NCBI GenBank assembly: GCA_018398815.1 | Contig: CM031607.1 | Coordinates: forward strand, 88,647,347 to 88,711,346 | DNA length: 64,000 nucleotides | From: Conus ventricosus | Taxonomy: Eukaryota > Mollusca > Gastropoda > Neogastropoda > Conidae | Reading direction: 5' to 3' | Shown: in pieces, positions 12,101 to 23,393 of the stretch | Layout: the number at the start of each line of letters is the position of its first letter | Numbering within the stretch: the stretch's first letter is position 1 | The notes under the pieces: model-generated | What the model was told of the DNA's origin: nothing | The model's input: the letters and a program-made list of their open reading frames with translations, nothing else | Database searches by the model: none | Made by a program: the position numbers and the translations under genes

Positions 12101-15100
12101 AACCCCGCCCGGGTTGGGGGGGCTGGTCAGAAAAAAGGTTGGGCCTGGATGGCCCCTTACGTTTCCCGCGGGGAGGGCGGAATTTTTTTATACCACCCTT
12201 TTTCGTGATATTGGGCCCGGGCCCTTTTTCCAGCGTTTGGCGTGTGCCAGCGTGATGGGGGTTCGTTGGCCTTTCCCGACGAAAAAAGGGTTTAAAAGGG
12301 GGTTTTACCGCGCGGGCGTCGGGGGTTTTCGCCCTCCTCCATGAGGCAGAAGGGGGTTTTTTTGGGAAGGGGGGGGGGGGTTTTTGACGTACCCCGTTTT
12401 GCAAAATTTGCGTTCTGGGCCATCGATCCGTGTGCAAACCCGCCCCCAGGTTTCCCTGGTTTGGCCCCCTTTAGGGGGTTTGGGGGCTTTCCTAGTTACC
12501 AATCCTTTATTTTTTTCCCCGGCCGTATCGTCCATAGCCCGGGCGGGTTTCCCTTTGCGAACGAGCGCCTTCCAGGTAGCCCGCTTTTGCGCCCCCCTTT
12601 GGGAGGTCAGCAGGGTCTCAAAGGGAGGGTCTTTTAGGGGTAGGGATTTTCGGGAATTTGGGCACCACGCGCCGTTTTGCGACATATCTACCCGGGAAAA
12701 AAAGGCCCGTGCAGGAAATTTTAAAACCGGGAAAATGGGCGTTCTGGGGGGGTGTCGAGGTCGGTTCCATCTCCCTTGGTAACTTTGGGCTTGCAAGTGT
12801 AAAAAGGTGTTGGACAAATCCGTTTAAAATCGGAGGAGCCCCCCGTGATGCCCAATTCAATGGGGGGGCCCCCCCAAGAAGGGGGGGGAGGGGATTCACT
12901 TTTCGTAAGGGCCCCCTTCCTTTGGGGTTTGGGAGGGGGGAGGGGGGAAAAAAAGTCCCAAACCCCAATGCACGCTCCTCCCCCGGGGCAATCGGGGTAA
13001 AAAGGCCATTATTTTCCGAAAATGGGCCCTGTGGGGTTTCCCCCCTTCGGGGTTTTTTTTTCTTCTTCTGAGACCCCCCTTTCCCTTTTTCTTTTCGGGG
13101 GGCGGGTTTGGGGGGACCCCGTTTCGGCTTTCTGCTGGCAATGATGTGTCATCCCCCGGCTCGTGAATTAAACGCCCCCCCGCCTCGGAGTCCGTTTTTT
13201 AAAGGGGCGCCCCAGGTTCTGGCTGCCCAAAGGGTCGTCTTGGGCCAGCTCTAAACCCGACCCGGCCCCCCTTTTCCCCAGAAAGGCCCCTTTCCCCCCT
13301 TTTTTTAGCAAAGGTTTACCATCGCCCCCAAACCCGCCAGACGTTGCCCCCGACCCCCGGGCCCCTGTTTGTGGGGGGCTCCGCGAAAAACGGGGGGCCC
13401 GGATCCCACTTGATGGCAATTTAAAAATCCTCGTACGCGCATCGCGTCAATTTTTTTTTTTTCATGAGAAGGGGTCGACGGGGGGCGTAGGTGGAGGTAG
13501 CCATGTGTGTCCGCTGGGGAAAAAGACCCGAGTCCCTTTCCCCTGTTTCCCCGCCTTTTAAAAACCCTTTTTTACGGGAAAACTGGGACTTCAGAGGAAA
13601 GTGTGGGGTTTTTACGTATATCTGGTGATAGGTTTTGGCTTTCCCCGCGGCCCCCGTTGGTTTTGGGTAGGGGGTTTTTAGGAGAGGGGCCCCTCACGTC
13701 AACCCCCGGGCCTGGGGGGTGGCCGGTCGCAGTTTGACGAAGATGCTTTTAAAAAATCTTTTTTCACGTCCATCATGCGCGGGCACGGAAAGCGGTGGTC
13801 TTTCCCCCGTACAAAAGAAATTTGTCCCCAAGATCCTTTTCAACCCGGGGCCCAAATTTTAAAAAGACCCTTTGTCCTCCATGACGATCGTTTGCCTTTT
13901 TTTTTGGGGTAGGCGTTTTACTCGAACCCCAAGGGTGAGTTTTTCTTTTTCTTTTTGTTGGGGATGGGTTTTTAAGGCGGTCTTTTTCCCTTCCAGGGTG
14001 GTTCAATTCGGGTTTTAAATGTTGGTTTTGGGGGGGGGTTTTCAGGGCCCCCCCGCCGCGCAAAATGGTTATTTTCCCTTGGGGGGGCCCGGGACGCTCG
14101 GATCCCCGAAGGGGAATCCCCTGGGGGTTTATGCGAATGGCGCCCCCCTTTGGGATTTCAGATCGGGGGGTGGGGTATTTATCCTTTAAAGAGTCGCCCG
14201 TCATGTTCAGGGGCTTGTTTCTGAAATGTATTTCCGCCAAATCCCCCTTCCCAAATCGCCCGTTCAAATCTATTTCGTTAGGCAAACTGGGTGGGCGAAA
14301 AGTCCGGAGTGGTTGTCCGGAAAAAAAGGGGAGAACTTTTGCCGGCCCCAAAGTCCCAAAAAAAAGGCCCTTTTGAATTCCTGTTGATCGTTGGGGGAGG
14401 GGGAAACAGATAGCCCCAAAAACCCAGCCGAGGAGCGCCACCAAATTTGGGGGTAGAGCCCAAAGCCCCGGGTCAGGTTAACCAAAGGGAAACGATCACC
14501 ACGGAAATTAAAAAAAGCGGGTTTGAGCGAAGAAGACTATTTCTCCCCGCGGAAGGGGACTCCCGAAGCCCTTCCAAAGCGGGATTTTCCCTTTCCGCCC
14601 CGCCCCCGCCCCTCCCTCCCCCCTGCTCCTTCCCCCATTCATCTCCGTATTTCAGTCGTTGATCCATGGGGTTAAAAAAACCGGGGGGTTTAACCCCCCC
14701 ATTTCACCAAGGGGATTTTGCTATCGCCCGCCCTTTTCGCTTCGTTTTAAACGGCCTTATTCTTTTGGGCTCCGGTTCCCCCCTTTTCTGAAGCTCCGTC
14801 CGTTAAAACGTCCCCTTTACCTGTCGTCGGCCCCAAAACTCTGATCCCGTAGGGTTAAATGGGGGTCTAGGAAAGGGCCCCCGGGCACCGTAAAAAAGTT
14901 CTTCCCCCAGGAAAGGGGGGGGTAGCCCTTTTAAAGGCGCGTTGGCCTTGCTTTAAAATTTCATTTATCCCCCATTTTCATTTCCTTCTTTTTTTCGCCC
15001 CCCTAATGATGGACGATGGAGTAGTAAAGCCCTAAGGGTTTTGCCAGAAGGCATTCCGTTTTCGGACGTTTCGTCTACGGGGGCCCTGGCTTGATGCTGC

Positions 15101-18079
15101 CCTTTAAAAGGGTCGATTGTAAGCGTCCACCAGATCGCCCCGCCCCGTGGGGGGTAGGTCAGGGTGTTTTAAAAAGATTAAAATACCCCCCACAGTTTCT
15201 CTTTAACGTCCCGTTTAAAACGTTCCCCTACAGAGGCTTTTATACTTTGTTCTGGGGACACGAAGAAATGGAAAGTCGTTGTCCCTCAAAATATTTTGAA
15301 AGGTGGCGTTTAAGAACTCAGACCCCCTTTTTCCCTCTTTCAAGGGGTCGGGGTTTCCGTCCCTCTTCCTTTTCAGTTTTTTCAGACACCCTCCCAAAGC
15401 CGTTTTAGCGAATCCCCCTTTTTTCTTTCAAAAGGGACGACCCCCGGCTCGTTTGCTAAACCGTCCCTTAAAAGTCAGAAGGTACACTTTTTCCCTCGTT
15501 GTTTTTTTAATTTGGGGCTTTTCGTCACAGGTCGCACTGCCCTTGGGCGTCGATGCCGCCACGTGGTCTTCCTGCGCGGGAAAGCGTTTTTACGAGCGTT
15601 TAAAGAAAAGGGGTAGGCGTCCCTTTATAGCTCAAACCCCTTTCCCGACTCTTCGGTCCCAAACCGGGGAAAGGTTTTTTTTTTAGGGAGCGAACGCCCC
15701 CCCCGTAGGGGTGCGGGGGGGTGAGCGGGGGGAAAAAACAGGCGCTCTAAATTTTCCCTTTTTTTTTCCCGGGGACGTCTCCCGTTTTCTTTTTTTTGTC
15801 CCTTTCCCTTCCTTTTTTGGGCTCCCTTTTCCTTCCCTTTTTCTTGCCCTTGCCCTCTTTCTTTTTAATTAGTTTAAGGGGCGCTGTTTGCTGAAAGACG
15901 AGGCTCCTCGGGCCCCTAGAAAGTCTCGACGGCCGGGTTGCCTATCCATTTTTAGGGCGGTTCCCTACGTTCAAAACGCCCCCCCGGGAAAGGTCGCCCC
16001 CCCTTCGGACCCCCTGTCCTTTTCCCGCGTCTTAGGACGTCGTTTGGGGCCCGGTTTCCTGAGATTGGATTTTTTTCCAAACACCCCCTGTCGGAGCCTT
16101 CCCTTTGTTTTCCAAAAAGGGGTCACGGTCCCGTTTATGCGGTTTCCCAAAAGAAAAGGGGGCCCCTTTTTTTTCCCTGGTTTTCTGGCCGCTCTCCAAC
16201 ACTTTCCCCGGCGACGAGTCGTCTTCCCTTTTTTCCCCCAAACCCCTCTTCTCCCTCCGTGGTCAGTCGCCGTCGCCGCGGAGGTGGGGAATCACCGCTG
16301 TTGCTGCAAAAGGAAAAGTTTTATTGATTAAACGTCCCTTTAAAAAAAAAAAAGCAGTTGCTGTAATAGAGGCTTTTTCATCACTTTTTTGGGTTGGTTT
16401 TTGGGGCCCCGTGGGGGCACGTTTGTATTCCCCGGGGGGAAAATTCCTTTAGGCTTTTCCCTTTGGGGGCGTCCGGGAAAGGGCTCCGGGGAAAAAGTGT
16501 CCAAGACCCTAGGATTTCCCCCAAAAACCATTCGTTTGGCCATTCTGCAGAAGACTGGAAATCAAGCCCAAAAAGGGGTTTTTGCAGGAGCGGGGGAAAA
16601 GGGCCCCTTTTTGCAAAATCACTTTGTCTTCTTTAGGGACGTTTTCTTTTTGGTCAGCTCCCTTAAAAGGGGCCCAATTTTTTTGATTGGCCCCAGGGTT
16701 TTTCTTTTTGTTTGGGGGTTAGGGGGGGCGTTTGGGCCCTTTTAAAACCCTTCCCGGCAAAAATTCGCACAAAATTTTGCAAGTAGGTCCCGGGTTTGGG
16801 CCCCAATTTGGGTTTCGCCCCCTTGGGCGGCGGGGGTTTGGATACGAGGCATTTTTAAGGGGGGGCTATAATTTTTTTTATTCTGTCCGTCATGTTCCTT
16901 TTTTTTTTTTTTTTTTTCCCCTTGGGCACGTACCGTTTGGGGGTTCGGTCGGAAATACGTTGGTTCAGCCCAAAACCCGGTGGGGTGCTCTGCTTTGGTC
17001 CACCCAAACCCAAAAAGCCGGGGGGGGGCGTTCGTGGGTCTTTAAAAAGGGGCTAAACAGGACTTATGGTTTCCCGGGGGCGCATCTGCCCGGCTAGAAC
17101 GGCGATTTGGGGGGGCGTCTCGGGATTCTTGAACAGGCCAGATTGTGGCTATTCAATGAATCGTTCTGGCTTTTTGTGAAAAAAGGGGTTTTGGTTTTAT
17201 TTGATCCGCTCAGTCTTGTGATGGCTCTGTTGGGGGAAAGATTTGGGTTTTCTGTCGTTTCCCCGACCCCTAAGATCGTGTTTAAAAAATAACCCCTTAA
17301 CCGGGCTGCCATTGCTCCACTTTGGGGGGAAGGGCCCTCGAAACAGTTTGGGGGTTCCTAGGTTTTCGGTGGTCCTTTTTGAATTTCCCCCTAAACACCA
17401 CACTACTTCTTCGGGGGGGGAGGTGTACATTTTTTTTTCGGGCTTTGTTTGGGGTCAGTTTTTTTCACGAACCCCGTTTTACCGGCCCGGGGCCCGGGCC
17501 GGCCCCCGACGCCCGGTCGGGGATGAATCCCCGTGGGTCCATGGCTATGAAAAACGGGAACCCTGGTAGGTACAGGAACCCATATATTTTTCAAGCTTTA
17601 ACGTAGGACCTTATTTCCCCTCGATTAAACGTTTCTCAATTTTTTTTTCCATCCCGGAGAGGACCCTAAATTTTGGTTTTAAAAAACCCCGGGCCCGAAA
17701 AGCCCAAAATCTGGACGTAAAAGGCTGCACGAAACGACAGGCATTTTCCCCGGGTATTTCCGGAAAAAAGGGCGGAGTACTCCCGCGCATCCCCGGGCAG
17801 TTAAGGACACAAAACTCTGACGGAAAGGGAAGGGGGGGGGACGAAACGGGCAAGTATTTTTCCCCTTTTTTTCGAGAGGGCGTCTTTTACTCCCGTTTTC
17901 GGTTTTGTAAGGCGTCCCATGCGTTTTTGCAAATGATAGTGTAATTCCTTTTACTCTTGATACGCTTTTGGGCTTTCACCCAAAAGGAGGGCGTAAATTT
18001 CCAAGCCATCACACGGGAAACCCCACACACTACAACTGGGTCACAAACCAAAAAGGGGAGAAAAAACAAAAAACCCAAA
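3116..18079. other. Unreliable sequence inside the inverted duplication
   Basis: Almost every word is a run of 3-8 identical bases (GGGG, CCCC, AAAA, TTTT), unlike the flanks. The open frames here are GC-skewed and lack any recognisable domain or conserved motif. Near the outer edge (3060-3110 against 18080-18140) the two halves still pair as inverted repeats, so at least part of this block is the interior of a palindrome read poorly. I make no gene call. Base-level content should not be trusted until re-polished. Confidence 0.7.
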
Positions 18080-18740
18080 AAAAACTGGAGCGAGGCCCGG
18101 GGTTAAGACGTAAATCCTTAAATTTAAAAGGACACACACCACAACACACAACGCTCACGCGCACTCGGGAAACAAAAAAAAAACATTTTTTTTTAAAAAA
18201 ATTTTATATAAAAGTCGAGCCCCCCCTGCTTCTTCTCTGTGTCAGTCCCCACGCGCACAAACCCCCCACGCGCACCACGCGCAGATACGCGCATCACACA
18301 CACACTCTACAGGGCGGGGGGGGAAGCCAGGGGGGCGAGGGGGAGTCGTCTACAAAGAGAGGGAAAAGTGGCCCCATGCCTGCGACCCCGTGCCCGAAAA
18401 ATTTAAAAATGCACCCCGTTTCCCCGGGACCCCCACCTCCAGTCTTGGGTTCCCCCACCCCTCTCCTCTCGTCACTTTAAAAATCCAAAACCACCCCACA
18501 CACCACACACGCGCGCGCCACCCGGGGCGCGCGGGACAAAGCGCGCGCAGGACACAAAAACCAGGCCCCAGTTTGCGCGGCAAAACGGGCCGCTGCGGGG
18601 CTTTTTTGGGGAAAACGCGGAGGGAAAAATAGACCCGGGGGGAAGTCATCGACCCCAATTTTTTTTTTTTTTTTAGAGTCAGGGGGAAAATTTTAAATGT
18701 TTTTTTACTTTTTGACTTACAACCCCGCGAGGTGCCGGGG

Positions 18741-18952
18741 TATATAAATACTGTCGCTCTTAAAAAAGTGTGCAGCGAAAAGTATTTTCCCCGGGGAAAA
18801 AATGCATTTTATGGGCTGGGACAATTTTTTATGGGGCATTTTTTGTGAAAAGTTGTCGCGCGACATTTTTTTCAGCAATTATTGTCGCTGCAACAATATT
18901 TCACGTGAAATGCTATCGCTGCGATACAATTCCACGGCGACAGTATTATATA
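18741..18952. mobile_element. MITE-like insertion with short terminal inverted repeats
   Basis: The segment starts TATATAAATACTGTCGC and ends GCGACAGTATTATATA, an inverted repeat of about 16 bp. The interior contains several smaller inverted motifs built on TGTCGC/GCGACA (TGTCGCGCGACA, TTGTCGCTGCAACAA, TATCGCTGCGATA). It interrupts the alignment between the two arms: in arm 1 the flanks are separated by no comparable sequence. No coding capacity is seen. The superfamily cannot be assigned, and the target duplication is unclear because the adjacent sequence is noisy. Confidence 0.6.
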
Positions 18953-18968
18953 CGACACCGGCCCTGAT

Positions 18969-19077
18969 GGCCGCCATCTTGCGCCGCCATTTTGCTCCCT
19001 CATCCGGGTACTTCGCATAAACAAACCGTGACCTCTGACCCCATATCCCTTCTTTCTTCCCACTCGGCCGCCATATT
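18969..19077 (-). promoter_or_regulatory. Mirror copy of the YY1-like motif cluster
   Basis: The three motifs of arm 1 recur in reverse complement (GGCCGCCATCTT at 18969, CGCCGCCATTTT at 18982, GGCCGCCATATT at 19066). All three cores are intact although other bases in the arm have changed. Function is inferred only from motif form. Confidence 0.4.
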
Positions 19078-19117
19078 GCTCCGTTGTGAGTGGCAACGGG
19101 CGCATTAATATACTACT

Positions 19118-19678
19118 ATCACTGTTGGATCTGTCCCTTCTTTGTACTGCTGTTAAAGTGAAAGAACCCTAATCACAGTTGAAAATGACGAAGTACCTCA
19201 ATGGTGTCATGTTCAACCTCGTTAGATCACCTAATCAAACTGTTCATTAATGAGACTGCGCTCCCTCAAATTTAGGTTTAAAGAACACTTGCTGACAGGA
19301 GTCTCAAGAGAGATAAACCTGTGGCCAAATGTATCAGCCTACCAGGACACTCTCAGCCCGCAATGATCAAAGGCTTGTGCTTAAGCTCTTAGCCGATCCC
19401 TGGGTTACAAATGAAACGGAATCCAGTGTTACAGATTAACTGGGAAGCAGAAATCTAGCTGAAAGAAATGAAAGAGCCCAATAGACCTCTGTCACCATAG
19501 TTCTGCCCAGTCAGCTCTGTTGCTTCACCTAGGACCCCCTTGATCCACTGGACTTCAACATGACTGCCGTGTCCCAGTGTTGTCGCTATCACTGTGCCAT
19601 TTTCTTTGGGTATTTGGCATTATGTGTTCTGAGAGGGAGGGTGTTTCTTCGTTTGTTTGCTTGTTTATGAAAACTCTG
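19118..19678. other. Unique-looking non-coding sequence
   Basis: Clean sequence of ordinary composition with frequent stops in all frames. I recognise no exon, RNA gene or repeat. Confidence 0.5.
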
Positions 19679-19780
19679 TCCACAGATGTTTCACCTGATG
19701 TGATCTTTGAATTCCACAGATGTTTCACCTGATGTGATCTTTGAATTCCACAGATGTTTCACCTGATGTGATCTTTGGAA
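19679..19780. repeat. 34-bp tandem triplication
   Basis: Three almost identical copies of a 34 bp unit containing CCACAGATGTTTCACC and GATGTGATCTTTGAA. A 15-bp doublet (TTAGAAGGTGTATTT) follows at 19861-19890. No coding frame. Confidence 0.9.
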
Positions 19781-19962
19781 TTTCTGAAAAACACTAATAT
19801 TTTTCATCTGATCTAAGATTTTATGGAAGAATGATTTTTAACGAAGTTTCCGGTCCGTTTTTAGAAGGTGTATTTTAGAAGGTGTATTTTAAGAGATGTG
19901 TGAAAGGTGTTTTTGTTGTTGTTGTTGGTTTGATGACTTGTGAGCTCACTTCAACGTAGTTG

Positions 19963-20010
19963 ACGGCCCTGACATGGCCCCTTGCGGTCGGCTGGGCTAT
20001 AGGCAACATT
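19963..20010 (+). mobile_element. Possible SINE 3' domain
   Basis: The stretch GACGGCCCTGACATGG, then CCCCTTGCGGTCGGCTGGGC and a variant of a TTAAGCAACA-type tail, resembles from memory the conserved 3' region of SINEs common in molluscs and other invertebrates. The upstream tRNA-like head is not evident. The overlapping open frame at 19960-20244 (94 codons) shows no domain and is probably chance. Confidence is low without a database comparison. Confidence 0.3.
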
Positions 20011-20529
20011 ATCTTACTTTATCTTTGCTTGAAGGTGGTATGTAGTGGATGTGGAGGTAGTATGACTCTGGCAAGTATTCCTTTCTATGAACAAGCCTTG
20101 GGCGACCCTGCATTTTGTACAGAAAACTTGCCATTTACCTTATCATTCAAATCAATTCCACATGTTAGTTGGATCAAGCCCAAGAATAGTCTGGCTGAGA
20201 CTTGCATCTATGCACTCTTAATACTATGTGGCAGATTTTGGTGAGGGTGGGGGGGGGGGGGGGGGTTAAGCCTGGGAGAACACTTGGGTGAGTCTAGCTG
20301 TTAGAGGGACAACCTTACAGATGCAGTGACCCGAACATCTGATCAGATGAGTCCAGCTCTTGGATCCATAAAGCTGCCGTAGCCATTGCCCTAAACAACG
20401 CTGGGCATGATCTTTGTCTGGTGCAACTCTGACTTCAGTTCGTTAACCAACCCCCCACCCCCACCCCCCACCCCGCTCCTCCCCTCCACACACACACGCA
20501 CAAACACAAAATCAAACACGCAAAATAAC

Positions 20530-20647
<118 letters not shown>

Positions 20648-20770
20648 CTATTCATCTTTTTTTTTAATTATTTATTTGCTTATTCATTCATTTGTTTTGT
20701 ACTTATTTCATTTGCTCTCGTTTTCTTTACAGCGCATGCTGTTATGTCCGTTGTTATGGGACAGTGGGAT

Positions 20771-20771
<1 letters not shown>

Positions 20772-20855
<84 letters not shown>
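20772..20855. repeat. (TG)n microsatellite
   Basis: An uninterrupted TG run of roughly 42 units, opposite in strand sense to the CA run just upstream. Confidence 0.95.
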
Positions 20856-20857
<2 letters not shown>

Positions 20858-21000
20858 CTGTGTGTACGTGGACGAGTGTCAATGTGCACCCTTGGTTGTA
20901 GGTAAATTGTACTTTTCGCAATATTCATCTGATTATTGGTATCATTTATGTTTTCTTTAACCTTTCTGTATTTGTAAGCGCTTAGGGCTTATGATGCAAG

Positions 21001-21071
21001 ATTATTTATCGTCTCTCTTCGTCATACGGAGTCACGTGAGTATCAGCGTGCGTCAGCCAAGAATAGTCAGT
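21001..21071 (+). repeat. DIRS left inverted terminal repeat, copy A
   Basis: The left end consists of two adjacent blocks. Block a (21001-21040, starting ATTATTTATCG) is the reverse complement of 57415-57455 and 29343-29382. Block b (21034-21071, containing AGTATCAGCG and GCGTCAGCCAAGAA) is the reverse complement of 57648-57686. This split complementarity is the DIRS signature. Sequence left of 21001 does not pair with the right side, which fixes the element boundary. The flank just outside (GTAAGCGCTTAGGGC) looks like the 3' tail of another LINE or SINE, a low-confidence impression. Confidence 0.75.
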
Positions 21072-21502
21072 TGGCGCCCAGGCAGGCAAGGATAGGACGT
21101 GAACACGACACTCAACAAAATTATTAAGTCCCATACACAGGAATACAAAATCGAAAAACAGTTGATAACAATAGTGAAGGTTATTTTACTTGTACATGTT
21201 GTTTATTTTAACATAAATAACCTAGTTTGAGGGGCAAGTACAACATCCTTTTTTCACCCTCACTCGTTCCTGCTTGCTACGGGGGTGACATCGTGCATGT
21301 GCATGCGTGGGCCCGGTACCGACAGGATTTGTCCTAAGTTTATGACGGACTCGCACACTAGTAGCCCCTATTTGCCCAAATTTGTACTCGAAACAGAGGG
21401 GTTTTTCCAGCAGAGACTGGTAGATCTCATTCCCTTGTGTAGTCCGCAAGAGACTGACAAAAGATCAGCAGAGACTGAACTTCGAGTCAGCAAGACTGAC
21501 GC

Positions 21503-22640
21503 AATGGCTGAAGTAAAGCCCTGAGCGGCAAGAGGCTGCGACTGTGGCATTTGCGGACCTGCAGTCACTTGACGCAAAAAATGTTGGCCGCTTGGATAGA
21601 CTTGAAGCCATGCTGCAGAGAATCGCTGGCCAAAGCCATTCGGGTGAACAACAGTGAACAACAATGAAAAACAGTGAACAACAGTGAACAACAGCCCAAC
21701 AGAGCAAGAAAGCGAGCTTTGTCACCAGACAGTTCAGATTCAGATGATGTAGAAAAGTTTGACTCCGAAAAACCCGGGCCAAGGGAAGAAGGTGCACGCA
21801 AAAAGCACAAAGGAATTGTCAGAGTCCCGGGGAAACTGAAGGGGAGGTAGTAGATGACACGCTCTCAGCAGCCGGCTCTGGGCGAAGTTTGCTAGGGGAA
21901 ATAGATAAAGATCTAGACAGCACCACCAGTCTCCTCCTCCCTAGCACAAATCATAAACAAAAGCTTCCCGTTGGACTGTCAGAGGACAAACTGAAAGACA
22001 GACTCGGTAAGTATCAGAGGCCAGAAAAACTGGGGAAGCACTGATAGTTTCCGCCCAGTCAACATGAAATTTGGAAAAGTCTTCCAGCAGAGGCCAGAAG
22101 AGCTGACATCAAAAACTCGCATGTGCAAAAAGCACTGACAAAAGCAGCAATAGCTTTGAAGACAGCACACCCAAAAAATTACTCAGGGCACAACGCCCGC
22201 ACACTCACAGACATCCAAAAAAATGAAACAGCCATTGAAAAGAACACAGACAGTCTTGCTCTGTTGGGTCATGCATCACATCAGCTATCACTCAGACGCA
22301 CACAGGCCATTCGCTCACATTTGCACCCTCCCATCACTGGCATTTGTAATGATTCTGTGCCAGTCATAAAATGGTTGTTTCGTGACAACTTGGCTGCGTC
22401 ACTCAAAGAAATTAAAGAAATGGACAGGTTGGACAATACTCTTGCTGCTGGGGGGAAAACAAAGTATAGAACATCTACAAACCAGCAATACAGAGGCGGC
22501 AACCCTTTTTTAGGACAGACAAAACACAGGGCAATGGTTTCGGTACAGAGGCGGCCGTGCGAGTTACAGGCACAAAGTGGCAGTCATGCGAGCTCGCGCG
22601 CACAGCACGACCAACAAGCCAGCCAGCGAAGTGGTAAGTG
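21503..22640 (+). pseudogene. DIRS gag-like ORF, copy A
   Basis: The N-terminal part is broken by stops and frameshifts but shows an acidic, Leu-rich segment (near 21540-21660) compatible with a coiled coil. A short 10-bp repeat (AGTGAACAAC) at 21645-21700 follows. From 22123 a 224-codon open frame contains a segment typical of DIRS gag proteins: a Leu-Gly-His-Ala-Ser-His-Gln-Leu-Ser-Leu-Arg-Arg motif, a His-Leu-His motif and a basic Gly-rich C-terminus near 22500. The frame overlaps the next ORF, which starts in frame 2 at 22577, as is usual in DIRS elements. The gag function of such ORFs is inferred from position. The counterpart in copy B is lost in the gap. Confidence 0.6.
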
Positions 22641-23393
22641 CTTACTATCACAGTCTCGCACAGATAAGGGCAGAATTAGAGACAGAGATGGATATGTTTC
22701 AAGGTGGCAGGCTCCAACAATTTCTGCCCGTATGGGAATCACTTACAACAGACCAAGAAATCTTACAGCTGATAAGAGGAGCCACACTGGAATTTGAAGA
22801 GAAAACTCTGTTATCCCCTCACACATGTTGTAGTACACAACCTGGCTTAAACCAGGCGAAAACAAATATCATAGACAGTGAGGTGAATAAACTCAGCTCA
22901 AAAGGAGTTATATCCCCTTGTACACATGTACACGACCAACATGTGTCGCCTGTGTTTACAAGACCAAAAAAGATGGGTCAAATCGCATGATTCTGAATAT
23001 GAAAAAATGAATCAAGATATTACTTACCACAATTTCCAAATGGATACTTTGCATGTTGCACTGAAGTTAGTGACACCTTTTTGTTTCATGGCTTCTATGG
23101 ACCTAAAGGATGCCTATTATTCCATCCCCATTGCACAAGCACATAGGAAGTATCTCAGATTCAGATGGAGAGGCCAACTCTGGGAATATAACTGTATGCC
23201 AAATGGTCTGGCTCTTGCCCCTAGGAAATTTACCAAAATGTTGAAACCTGTTTTTGCCAAACTGAGACAAGAAAATCATGTCTTTGCCACACTGAGACAA
23301 GAAAATCATGTCTTTGCCACACTGAGACAAGCAAATCATGTCTTTGCCAAACTGAGACAAAGAAAATCATGTCTCCACCAACTTTCTGGATGG
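22577..23393 (+). pseudogene. DIRS reverse transcriptase, N-terminal half, copy A
   Basis: The ORF starts at 22577 with a segment (Phe-Gln-Gly-Gly-Arg-Leu, Trp-Glu-Ser-Leu-Thr) characteristic of the region before the RT fingers in DIRS pol. A frameshift near 22975 moves it to frame 3. Motif A is intact (Met-Asp-Leu-Lys-Asp-Ala-Tyr, about 23096-23118), followed by Arg-Trp-Arg-Gly and the Met-Pro-Asn-Gly-Leu-Ala-Leu-Ala-Pro segment equivalent to the Gly-Leu-xxx-Pro motif B. The reading frame is then inflated by a 30-bp repeat and cut by a LINE exactly at the active-site Leu-Asp-Gly codons (23388-23393). The remaining RT resumes at 26861. Confidence 0.82.
23251..23371 (+). repeat. In-frame 30-bp repeat expansion in the DIRS RT
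   Basis: Four consecutive 30-bp copies encode a 10-residue unit of the form Phe-Ala-[KT]-Leu-Arg-Gln-Glu-Asn-His-Val. Copy B has a single copy at 54877-54909. The fourth copy has one extra A, which shifts the frame. The expansion lies just before the catalytic motif and is private to copy A. Confidence 0.92.

Larger units (their letters stand above)
18080..19117 (-). repeat. Inverted duplication, arm 2
   Basis: Reverse complement of arm 1 (1974-3115). The outer 150 bp (18966-19117) is clean and very close to 1974-2130. Inward of 18740 the copy is noisier, with inflated homopolymers, but landmark order holds: the CRE block (here degraded to GACTTC), CG-rich segment, GT tract, GACACAGAG segment and poly-T tract. 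Arm 2 lacks one GT module and contains a 212 bp insertion absent from arm 1. Confidence 0.85.

Noticed and set aside
3116..18079. Many open frames of 100-220 codons (for example 10255-10815 minus, 12305-12817 minus, 13773-14444 minus)
   Set aside because: They lie in homopolymer-inflated sequence, overlap each other on both strands, are dominated by Pro/Gly/Lys/Phe from base runs and show no domain. They are probably artefacts.
19960..20244. 94-codon frame with hydrophobic N-terminus, possible membrane protein
   Set aside because: It overlaps a possible SINE tail and a microsatellite-rich zone, has no recognisable domain and a poor start context.
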